This document shows positions 14,134 to 25,200 of a stretch of DNA of 64,000 nucleotides, piece after piece (the first letter of the stretch is position 1; every line of letters starts with the position of its first letter). The position numbers were made by a program, and so were the translations under genes. Source of the DNA: Hyaloperonospora brassicae (lineage: Eukaryota > Oomycota > Peronosporomycetes > Peronosporales > Peronosporaceae); assembly GCA_947650285.1 (NCBI GenBank), contig CANTFL010001264.1, forward strand, positions 124,001 to 188,000, written 5' to 3'. The notes beneath the pieces are model-generated. The model was not told the DNA's origin. It saw nothing but the letters and a program-made list of their open reading frames with translations, and ran no database searches.

Positions 14134-14491
14134 ACGTCCCCTAATCCTCCTGATTCGAGTATTATTCGCACGATCCCCATCTTAATAATCCGCATCAGCC
14201 TCATCCGTATGATACAAAAGCGCACGGACTGGCAATGGCCCGAATTGCCTCTCGCTGACCGTCGCCCCCGCAGAAAGCGATCGTCCAAAACTTGGCCAGC
14301 AAAGCACGTGTCTCGTCTGCGAGAATGTCGAAAAGGAAGCGCCTGTCGCGGCCGGATCATCTGGCAAATAACAAGTTCAATCGGTGTTTTCAGCCACTCA
14401 CCGTGCCGCATGTGGTTCCCTTTCCAATCAGATGTCTCCTGCTCGAACCTGATAACGACCACCGCATCGTTTCTGACAGGGACAAGCGCCC

Positions 14492-14508
14492 CTCTCTCTC
14501 TCTCTCTC
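14492..14508. repeat. CT dinucleotide tract
   Basis: About eight ct units, roughly 75 bp before the initiator-like element of the downstream gene. Pyrimidine tracts are common in oomycete upstream regions, so a promoter role is possible but not shown. Confidence 0.85.
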
Positions 14509-14581
14509 ACTCTTTTCATCCCTCTTACGAATCAGACTGATCCTCAAACAAACAAACACTTACTCGGCCACCACCGCCAGA

Positions 14582-14597
14582 GCTCATTTGCGAATTT
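14582..14597 (+). promoter_or_regulatory. Oomycete initiator (Inr)-like core promoter
   Basis: The sequence GCTCATTTGCGAATTT matches the published oomycete initiator class GCTCATTYYNCAWTTT with one mismatch (G for C). It is about 135 bp upstream of the ATG at 14731, which fits a transcription start with a modest 5' leader. Confidence 0.65.
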
Positions 14598-14730
14598 GCG
14601 CGCTAGCACCGAACCGCGCAGTTTCCCCCCCTCAACAGCGCTGCCCCAGCCCTAGTGCTCTCTTTCACGCGCATCCGCCTTTTCGTTTCCCTTTTTTTCC
14701 AAAAAAGATTCGAGAACATCCACCAAAAGT

Positions 14731-15108
14731 ATGGAATTTGCCCGTCGACTGTCCCACACGAGTGAGATGCTCCAGAGCTCGACGCTGAAAGACGCGCCGC
14801 CGTCGCCGCCGCAGAGCCGCGAGGCACAGCCCGCCGACGCGGCCACAAGTCCGCCCGTCAGTCCCGTGCTGGGCCCGCGACCGACGCGCTCGTCGTCGGC
14901 GCACTATGAGGAGGAGCCGCACCGTCGACGCCGCAGCCACTCGGAGTGTCTGATGTTGGCCAAGACGCGCGGCGGACAGGACCTGCCGGGCCCGTGCCAG
15001 GAGTACATTAGCAGTGTGAAGCAGATCCTCGCGCGGAACGACGACCAGCTGCTGCACTTGCGACGACGCCGCAGCATGAACCTGAGCCACCCGACGCTGT
15101 TCAAGTGA
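14731..15108 (+). CDS. Small basic protein of unknown function, 125 aa
   Basis: Single-exon ORF beginning MEFARRLSHTSEMLQSS. The first half is Pro/Ser/Ala-rich (SPPVSPVLGPRP). The middle has an Arg cluster (HRRRRSHSECLML), followed by a short helical stretch (EYISSVKQILARNDDQLLHL) and a second Arg cluster near the end. There is no signal peptide or membrane segment. Codon use is GC-rich, unlike the AT-richer DNA on both sides, and the initiator-like element upstream supports expression. The SP and RRRS patterns suggest a phosphorylated regulatory protein, but I do not recognise a family. Confidence 0.65.
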   Translation: MEFARRLSHTSEMLQSSTLKDAPPSPPQSREAQPADAATSPPVSPVLGPRPTRSSSAHYEEEPHRRRRSHSECLMLAKTRGGQDLPGPCQEYISSVKQILARNDDQLLHLRRRRSMNLSHPTLFK

Positions 15109-16267
15109 AGCGGCGGGCGACGAGACCTTTGTGAAGCAGAGGAGAAGAAGAAGCAGAAGACGCAGAGAAAGATGCCGACGATGGGGGTGGGCGATTGACT
15201 GACTGGGAGCGGTCGAGGGGTTATTTTAAGAGGAAGGAAAAAGGACCCGAGTCGGTGGTGTATATTTAGTACAAGAAAACAGTATACTCGTTGAAATGTG
15301 GAGACACTGTGTGGGTGTGTGCCGTTGCGTGTGCGTGTGACCTTTTCGTTGTGAGCGAGTGAGTTGTTGGGGATGGCGGTGTGTATACGTGCGTGCGCGC
15401 GTGTGAATACAGTACACCAGCACAGTGCGCCTTTGTATTGCGAGGCGTCGGGTACACGTTGAGGTTCCACAGAGATGACGACGTCACTTGAAGTGGGACT
15501 GTCAGCGCATCGCTAGAGCCACAATACCTCCTGTATCTTTTGTAGCCGCCATGAGGCGATGGCGAAGTGGTATGTGGCGGTACACTCTTCCGACAACGTG
15601 GTCGAGGCTGAAGTAACAGGAGCACGTCCGTTGCCGATTGTCGCCGAGGCCATCGCTGCTGCGTGCCGCCTTTCTTTGCGTTCTGTTACTTTTCGTCCTC
15701 GCTCGACACGAGAGCATCGACCAGAAGCACTTTTTGCAGCTCTACTGTGATCGATCGACAACTCGCGTTTTTGCTCACGTTGGCACACGTCACGTACGCA
15801 ATGGCTCTGTCCCTGCGATCTTGGCGCTTTTCTGGAGAACACGTGAATGCTTCGAGCTTATTATGATCTTTCTTGACAGCCGAACACGGGACTTGCATCA
15901 TATACAAAGCACAATTTCCTGCCGCTTTACTTGTTGACATTGTCACAAAAGACCAAACATTGACGACGGGATCTGCGACGCAATTCTGAGTCCTAGCGCG
16001 GCACAAAAAGCCAACCACTACTGACTCTAGAAAGTAATAAGGTCAGACACAGGTAGACTGCAAATAAGCTGATGAGACAGCGAGTCTCACATGGGGCACG
16101 CATTCTCGAGTGGCAAATCATGTCGACACGGTCAGTCAGTATACACACTTTACACTCTCCGCTCTTCCATCTAAATGGCGCTTGTCGAAAGCGCACTACT
16201 ATTTCTCACGTCACTAACATGATACATCCATGATTATGGATCTCTAATCCAGAACGCGTGACACGGA
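15109..16267. other. Intergenic region between convergent genes, with GT-rich tract
   Basis: This separates the ends of two convergent genes. A GT-rich stretch runs from about 15306 to 15404. The short ORFs here (for example 15559-15750) show no family features. Confidence 0.5.
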
Positions 16268-19200
16268 CTAGGCCGTGAACGGGTTCAAACGAGTCGCCGC
16301 CTCCTCGTCGTCGCTGGGGTCGCTGTCAAACAAAAGAACACCATTCCTGTCCTTGCTGCCGAGTGCAACACCCGTTGCCTTGCCCTTCGCAGTTCGAGGG
16401 GAAGGCTTGACATGCTGCAGAGCTGCCAGTGGCTTCGGAGGTGGTGCAGATGCTCCGCCACCTCCGAAGAGGGACAGGACGCCGCCAAACAAACCCGTGC
16501 CCTCCTCATTCGCTCTACTGTGTGCCGCCCTCACTTGATGGTGCTCTTGCGGGCTAAAGCTGAGCAGCGTGGCAATGACGGGCACCAACTGCTCTTTCTC
16601 GCTCGGGACTTGGCTGCCGATGTACTTGATGATGACATTCTTCAGGTACTGTAACATGAATGCAATTCGGTGGCGGTCATCGTTAGACCCCTTTGTTCCA
16701 CACATCGATAGTACGGTGCACACTGGTATACCATACCTCGAGGTTGATCTCCTGGGTCGTTCGCTCATCCAGCTCTTGCAGACGCTGCTGCACTTGATTC
16801 GCCTCCCTCAGTTGCACAACTGCCTCTTCGTACTGCAAAGCACGCCCACAATTCACGATAGGTCAGCTCAGAGCAATAGGAAACACCAATGCCATTGCAG
16901 CTGCTTGACATACCTTCTTCTGGAAGGTACGGGACTTGGCCTGCACCTCCTTCAGCAAACGTTCCAGCCTCAAAACTTCGTCGTCAACAACCATTGAAAC
17001 CTCCAAGTGCTGCTCCGCACCATTAGCGATCGCTGTCTTGGATGCAAATGGGACTGACTGCGAGCCGTTGAATGCAGCAGCAATGTATTCGTGCTCCTCC
17101 TCGATCGCAGCTCGGTACAAATAGTTCGTATTCCCTTCGCATTCGAACGAGCGCGATGATGACGCCGTCGATCGCCTCTCCTTTTCAGTTGGCGAGTAGG
17201 TGGGAGAGTACGAGCGACGACCAGCTTCGTTTGAAGCGATCGAAGCAGCGGTAGCGAGCGCAGCATGCAGCTTCTTCGATAAGTCAGTGATCTCGTCGTT
17301 CTTTGCAAGAACTGCCCGCTCCGTAGACTCGTTTTTGATGCGGACTTCCTCTCTGTATGAGACAATCTCGCGATCCAAAGCTTCATTGCGCTCTGTGAGC
17401 TGCTTGATCTGTGACCGGAGAGGTGCCTTTTCGTTCTCGAGCGCTTCCTCCAACCGTACCACTTCCTCTTTCAGGCTGTCAATTTCCAACCGCAGTGAAG
17501 TCTCCTGAGCGTGCTTTTCGGCCTTCAAGGTCTCGAGTGCGTCCTTTGCAGTTGCGTCTCCAGCACTCGTGACCTCCTCCAGCTGTCTCCGCGTTTCCAC
17601 CAACTCTGCTTCCAAAACGCTCACTCGATCCTTCGCGGTCACTACTTCGTTTTCCAGCTCAATGATACTCTCTGCAGCCTTTTTCAAACTTTGTTTGTGC
17701 TCACTGGACGCCTTCTTCAGTGCAGTATGAGCACGTTTCCTGTACGTTCCAAGCGCAGCACGAGCAGCATCAGCTTCCCCCTTTTCGGCCTCGGCTTTCA
17801 GCTGAAGTTCAGATATCTGCGACTCAAGCTGTGAGATGGACTCGTTTTGCAGACCAACGCTAGCGGTTGTAGCTGAACGAAGATTTGCAATGGTCTCATT
17901 CGCTACAGACAACTGTGCTTCGAGCTCGGTCCGCTCGGCTTCACGTTTTCGCTCAATTCCATCACAGACACTCTCAGCTTTAGCCATCTCCGCTTCAGTA
18001 TGCCGCGTACGTTCGGCCATGCTTCGAATCTCGCTATCCTTCCGCTCAACAGTTCCAGTTAGCACTGCAAGCGACTCCTGCAGCCCTGCGACCTTCAGGT
18101 TCGCAGCAGAAGCCGCCAGCAGCGCTACATCGTGTTGTCTTTCCATCTGAGCAAGCTCGTCGTCATATGCTGATACACGCTTTGTTAACTTGTCGATTTC
18201 AGCTTTGTATTGTACCTCGGAATCCGCGGACCTTTCGCCTCCCTGGCGCAATTCTTCTACCTCTGCGGTCGACTGTTCGCGAAATAGAGCAAACTCACGC
18301 TTCAACGCATCAATTTCCATCAAAGATCTCGAGAGCTGAGTCTTCAGCTCATCGTTCGACGCCTTCAGACTGTCAGTCACACCCGTGCGTTGTGCTAACG
18401 TGTCCTGTAACTCTTGCAGGCGTCCTTTCACCCGCTTGTATGCCGCCATCACTTCCTCAAGCTTCTTCTTCAACGTCATAATCACCTCGTCCTTTCGAGC
18501 AATAGCAGCAGCATACTTTTCGTCTTCTTTCATCTTTTGTTCACGAAGAGAGCTCGCATCCGCCAAGGCTGAGCTGGATGACTCAAGCAGCGATGTCATC
18601 TTTTCTTTCATCAAGTCAATTTCTTTTGCTGAGCGCACTTCGACCATTCGCACTTGATCACGAAGCTGCGCCTCAACCTGAGCCCGCTCACTCTCAAGCC
18701 TTCCAAATCGCTCAGTTTCATACGACAGCTTGTGCCCCCGATCTTCCATCTCAGACATCAACTCAAAGACACGGCTATCAAGAACTTGCATCTTTGCGAT
18801 CAGGTCGGCCTTCTCATCCTGAACTTCCGCCAGCTGAGCTTCCTTCTGTTGTACAGATCTCTGCATCACTTTACATTCTTCTTCAAAACGCGCAACACGG
18901 GCATCTTCAGCATGCAATTCCTGCCGAATCGTCTCCAGCGCCTCTGCCAGCTGCGCTCTCGACTCTTTCAGACTTCGGATCTCCTCTTCTGTCGTAAACG
19001 CGTCGCCCTCGCGCTGACTTTGCAGCTCCTGCAGCTCGCTCTCCAGCGACTGGATGCGCTCTTGGAGACCTTCCATCTCCACTCTTTGAGCCTCACGCTG
19101 CGCCTCCACCGAGCTCACAGCTTGGCGCGCGGCATCGCGCTCTTCTTCAGCGCGGGCGTCGGTCTCGCACAACTTCTGCCGAGTCGTCTCCAGCGTCTCT

Positions 19201-22200
19201 GCCAGCTGCGCTCTCGACTCCTTCAGACTTCGGATCTCCTCTTCTGTCGTAAACGCGTCGCCCTCGCGCTGACTTTGCAGCTCCTGCAGCTCGCTCTCCA
19301 GCGACTGGATGCGCTCCTGGAGACCTTCCATCTCCACTCTTTGAGCCTCACGCTGCGCCTCCACCGAGCTCACAGCTTGGCGCGCGGCATCGCGCTCTTC
19401 TTCAGCGCGGGCGTCGGTCTCGCACAACTTCTGCCGAGTCGTCTCCAGCGTCTCTGCCAGCTGCGCTCTCGACTCCTTCAGACTTCGGATCTCCTCTTCT
19501 GTCGTAAACGCGTCGCCCTCGCGCTGACTTTGCAGCTCCTGCAGCTCGCTCTCCAGCGACTGGATGCGCTCCTGGAGACCTTCCATCTCCACTCTTTGAG
19601 CCTCACGCTGCGCCTCCACCGAGCTCACAGCTTGGCGCGCGGCATCGCGCTCTTCTTCAGCGCGGGCGTCGGTCTCGCACAACTTCTGCCGAGTCGTCTC
19701 CAGCGTCTCTGCCAGCTGCGCTCTCGACTCCTTCAGACTTCGGATCTCCTCTTCTGTCGTAAACGCGTCGCCCTCGCGCTGACTTTGCAGCTCCTGCAGC
19801 TCGCTCTCCAGCGACTGGATGCGCTCCTGGAGACCTTCCATCTCCACTCTTTGAGCCTCACGCTGCGCCTCCACCGAGCTCACAGCTTGGCGCGCGGCAT
19901 CGCGCTCTTCTTCAGCGCGGGCGTCGGTCTCGCACAACTTCTGCCGAGTCGTCTCCAGCGTCTCTGCCAGCTGCGCTCTCGACTCCTTCAGACTTCGGAT
20001 CTCCTCTTCTGTCGTAAACGCGTCGCCCTCGCGCTGACTTTGCAGCTCCTGCAGCTCGCTCTCCAGCGACTGGATTGCGCTCCTGGAGACCTTCCATCTC
20101 CACTCTTTGAGCCTCACGCTGCGCCTCCACCGAGCTCACAGCTTGGCGCGCGGCATCGCGCTCTTCTTCAGCGCGGGCGTCGGTCTCGCACAACTTCTGC
20201 CGAGTCGTCTCCAGCGTCTCTGCCAGCTGCGCTCTCGACTCCTTCAGACTTCGGATCTCCTCTTCTGTCGTAAACGCGTCGCCCTCGCGCTGACTTTGCA
20301 GCTCCTGCAGCTCGCTCTCCAGCGACTGGATTGCGCTCCTGGAGACCTTCCATCTCCACTCTTTGAGCCTCACGCTGCGCCTCCACCGAGCTCACAGCTT
20401 GGCGCGCGGCATCGCGCTCTTCTTCAGCGCGGGCGTCGGTCTCGCACAACTTCTGCCGAGTCGTCTCCAGCGTCTCTGCCAGCTGCGCTCTCGACTCCTT
20501 CAGACTTCGGATCTCCTCTTCTGTCGTAAACGCGTCGCCCTCGCGCTGACTTTGCAGCTCCTGCAGCTCGCTCTCCAGCGACTGGATGCGCTCCTGGAGA
20601 CCTTCCATCTCCACTCTTTGAGCCTCACGCTGCGCCTCCACCGAGCTCACAGCTTGGCGCGCGGCATCGCGCTCTTCTTCAGCGCGGGCGTCGGTCTCGC
20701 ACAACTTCTGCCGAGTCGTCTCCAGCGTCTCTGCCAGCTGCGCTCTCGACTCCTTCAGACTTCGGATCTCCTCTTCTGTCGTAAACGCGTCGCCCTCGCG
20801 CTGACTTTGCAGCTCCTGCAGCTCGCTCTCCAGCGACTGGATGCGCTCCTGGAGACCTTCCATCTCCACTCTTTGAGCCTCACGCTGCGCCTCCACCGAG
20901 CTCACAGCTTGGCGCGCGGCATCGCGCTCTTCTTCAGCGCGGGCGTCGGTCTCGCACAACTTCTGCCGAGTCGTCTCCAGCGTCTCTGCCAGCTGCGCTC
21001 TCGACTCCTTCAGACTTCGGATCTCCTCTTCTGTCGTAAACGCGTCGCCCTCGCGCTGACTTTGCAGCTCCTGCAGCTCGCTCTCCAGCGACTGGATGCG
21101 CTCCTGGAGACCTTCCATCTCCACTCTTTGAGCCTCACGCTGCGCCTCCACCGAGCTCACAGCTTGGCGCGCGGCATCGCGCTCTTCTTCAGCGCGGGCG
21201 TCGGTCTCGCACAACTTCTGCCGAGTCGTCTCCAGCGTCTCTGCCAGCTGCGCTCTCGACTCCTTCAGACTTCGGATCTCCTCTTCTGTCGTAAACGCGT
21301 CGCCCTCGCGCTGACTTTGCAGCTCCTGCAGCTCTCTCTCCAGCGACTGGATGCGCTCCTGGAGACCTTCCATCTCCACTCTTTGAGCCTCACGCTGCGC
21401 CTCCACCGAGCTCACAGCTTGGCGCGCGGCATCGCGCTCTTCTTCAGCGCGGGCGTCGGTCTCGCACAACTTCTGCCGAGTCGTCTCCAGCGTCTCTGCC
21501 AGCTGCGCTCTCGACTCCTTCAGACTTCGGATCTCCTCTTCTGTCGTAAACGCGTCGCCCTCGCGCTGACTTTGCAGCTCCTGCAGCTCGCTCTCCAGCG
21601 ACTGGATGCGCTCTTGGAGACCTTCCATCTCCACTCTTTGAGCCTCACGCTGCGCCTCCACCGAGCTCACAGCTTGGCGCGCGGCATCGCGCTCTTCTTC
21701 AGCGCGGGCGTCGGTCTCGCACAACTTCTGCCGAGTCGTCTCCAGCGTCTCTGCCAGCTGCGCTCTCGACTCCTTCAGACTTCGGATCTCCTCTTCTGTC
21801 GTAAACGCGTCGCCCTCGCGCTGACTTTGCAGCTCCTGCAGCTCGCTCTCCAGCGACTGGATGCGCTCCTGGAGGCCTTCCATCTCCACTCTTTGAGCCT
21901 CACGCTGCGCCTCCACCGAGCTCACAGCTTGGCGCGCGGCATCGCGCTCTACTTCAGCATACGCCGCACGCGCGTCGGTCTCAGATAGTTTCTGCCGGGC
22001 AGCTTCCAACGTCTCTGTCAGCTGCGCTCTCGACTCTTTCAGACTTCGGATCTCTTCTTCTGCCGTGACAGCGTCGGTTTCGCGCTGACTTCGCAGCTCC
22101 TGCAGCTCGCTCTCCAGCAACTGGACATGGAGTTGGAGATGCTCAGATTGACTCTCTAGGCTGCTTACTTTTTCGTCTTTTTGGGTCAGCGTATCTCTCA

Positions 22201-25200
22201 AGGAGTCGCGCTCATCAGTCAGAATCTGTAAGCGGGACCTAGAGCTGCAGAGTTCCTTCTGGACTGACTCCAGCAATTTCTTTAAATCAACTTCCGATGT
22301 TCTTAGCCCACAAATTGTCTCTTCAAATGTCTCCAACGTCCTTGCGTGCTGTGTCTCCAGGGTCGTTATTGTGGCCTCCAGAGTTTCGATGCGATGTTCT
22401 AGCTCCCTTTTTTGGAGACCCAGAGAACTATGTTCCGTTTCGATTTTGCTGAGCGCTGTGCTGACAGCATCACACTCGGCAGACAGGGAAGCCACATGCA
22501 ATTCAGACTCCGCCAACTTCTTTTGAGCGGATTCCAATGACCCAGCTGTCGTTTCCAATGCCACTTTCAAAGTTTGCACAACTTCTTCTGCAGCTCGAGC
22601 GTCCGCTTCGCTTTTCTGTCGTAAAACATCCAGCTCAGTCTTCACGGATTGGCTCTTCAGCTGTAACTCTCCATGCTCACAACTGAGAACCTCAAGCGTC
22701 AACTCTCGCTTGCTCAGTATTTTCTTAGCTGCATCACGCTCGTCAACAAGAACCATTACACACGCTTCAGCTTCTGCTAGCTCCAGACGAAGAGAAGCTA
22801 GCACTTCTGCTGCCTCAGTCCCCTCCATCTTAAGACGCTCAATAGTTTCGTTCGCAGCTGACAACTCTCCCGAGCTTGAAGCTCGCAACTCCGTGAGTTC
22901 CGTCTCCATTGCACGTACTGTCTTCTGCAAGTCCTCTTGGAGTGCATTCAACGTCTCGTGCGTCGACTCCTTTTCATCCAACGAAGTTCGGGTGGCATCG
23001 CGTTCTTTCTGTAGCGCGTCGATTCGACGCTCAGATCCAATGAGCTGTTCCCGAATCGATTGATGCGACTCTTCCGTCCGGAGCAGCGCGTCTTGAAGCT
23101 CTTGGGCTTTTTTCTCTACTTGTTCTTTCGCCGTTTCAAGATCGCTAATGACCCGATCTTTTTCTTCAGCTTTCGCTAAGCCTGTTCGTCGCGTAGCACC
23201 TAGCTCATTCTCCAGCTTCTGTACCGCAAGATCAAGTTCTCCTTGTGCAGTCTTCATCATTTCGATCGTCAAGTCTCTTGCAGCTAGCTCTTTTCTCGCT
23301 TCATCGCGCTCCTCGACCAGTGTCAAAATACAAGACTCAGCCCCAGCCAAGTCTTGTCGAAGTGACTCCAACGACTCCGACAACTTTGCTTCAGCATTCT
23401 CCAGGTCAGAGATCTTTACCTCAGATGCACTTGCCTCCTCCAAAAGTTGATGCCGACAGCTCTCCAAATAATTCGTCAGCTTTTCTACCTTCTGCTGCAA
23501 CTGATCACGCTGAATCAGCAACGCCTCCGTCACAGACTCTTTTTCGTTCAATGATACCCTCGCCAAATCACGCTCATCCACTAAATTGGCCGCGCGCGAC
23601 ACCGCCTCGGCCAACTCGTCTTCTTTGGCCTTCACAGACAGCAACGCCTTCTCCGCCATTTGCTTCATTAGTCCTACCTTTTTCTCCAAAACCTTGTTCT
23701 CTGCAACTTGCGACTCAAGCGTTGCCGCCACTTGTTTGCTAGCTTCATTCTCCGCATGAGCATGTTCTTGAAGCTCCGATAGTGCTTTCGATACCTCATC
23801 CCTGTCAGCAACGCTTTGCGTTAGCTGTACCTGTAGCGTTTCAACTTGTGCCGTCACCTGATCAAATTGATCACGTAGCCGGGCGGTAGTTTCTTCCAGC
23901 GTTCGCTCGAGCTCAACCTTTTCATTCTGAAGGCTGGACACATTCTCTTTGAGCGTCAGCTGAAAGTCAATGAGTTTATTTTTCTCATCGGACACTAGAG
24001 CGATTTCAGCTGCAGCCTCTCCCATTCGCTTCTCCAAGAGAGTCAGCTGTTCAGCGCTCAGATCGTTTGCTGCCTCGAGCAATGTCTTCTGCTCTTCCAG
24101 AGCATCCAGCTTTACTTCCATATCTTCAATCGTTCTCTCGAGGCTCAAGTTGTCATCGTCCATGCTGGACTTTTCCTCCTCTAGCCTATAGAGCCGCCCC
24201 CTCAGCTCTAGAATGTCCTCTTCGGACCGGTTGACAGTGTCCTCGAGTCTCGCACGAAGATCCTGCTTTTCTGCCTCAATCTCGGCTATTTTATCAGCGA
24301 GCTCGTTCAGCTGATCTTCAAGCTCCTCATTTGCGAGCTCCTGCGAATCGGCCAATGCAACCTTCTGGACTTCAGACTTCGCAATATCGTCCTTCAACAG
24401 CGCGATCTCGCTGAACAAGCGACTGCGTTCGTCCTTAAGCATATTCGTCGTTGTTTTTAATGCCTCGGATTCGATCGCCTTCTCTTCTAGCTTTCCTATG
24501 CTACGCTCTAGCTGCAACTTGGTCTTCTCAAACTCATCTGACAGTTGTTCGCGCTCCTCCTCCGCTAGCCGCAATTGCTCTTCGATTGTGGCGATGAGAG
24601 CAATCTTCTGTTCCAGTTGCTGCTCCAACTCCGCAATCTTGTCTTCGGCAGCAGACAACCGATCTTCTAGCTCTGCTTTTGCCTCCATTCGCTCTTGCAG
24701 CGTGGACTCAAGACCCTGCTTTGCTTCGTATGCGACTTGAAGCTTTTTTTCCATCTCAATCATCTCGATCAAAGCGGCTTCAAATTCTCGTCGCTCAGCG
24801 TCCAGTGATGCATTGCTTACTGTGCACGCAAAACCGCCAGAGGTTGACACATCCACGAGCTTCTTCTCAAGAGCCGTGAGTTGCTGCTTCTGTTCCAAAC
24901 AGTTTACCTTAGCTTGAACCAATGAAGACCGCAGTTTCTCAACTTCGCGGTCGGTCTCTTGTCCCTCATCCACTTCCGTCTTGCCGTTGGCAACAGCATG
25001 GAACTTGCCTATCCGCTCAGCCAACGCGTCGTTTTCTGTCTTGACATCCTCAAAGTCAGCCTTGATCTTGCGATTTTCCATATTGACCTCGAACATAGCG
25101 CTCTCCAAATCAGCAACGACGCATCGGAAGTCTTCTTTTAGCATCGCAAATGCTTCGCACCAACATTGCAGACCATCTGTTTTGCCTGCAAGGTCCGACG

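Larger units (their letters stand above)
9342..14581. other. Gene-poor interval with simple repeats and decayed coding traces
   Basis: No ORF here has a convincing protein family or splice structure. Short protein-like stretches appear at 9912-10136, 10270-10540 and 12098-12325 but are broken by stops and frame changes, so they look like decayed genes. ORFs at 12611-13328 and 13295-13789 are arginine/serine-rich and look like GC-biased noise upstream of the next gene. Repeats within are listed separately. Confidence 0.5.

Noticed and set aside
18940..21950. CRISPR-like regular array
   Set aside because: Units are contiguous 255-bp coding repeats with no spacers, inside a eukaryotic gene.
18654..21988. 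Long plus-strand ORFs of 539 and 541 aa over the golgin repeats
   Set aside because: They are antisense shadows. The 255-bp unit is a multiple of three and happens to lack stops in that frame, so repetition keeps it open. Composition (Leu/Arg-rich) is not protein-like.
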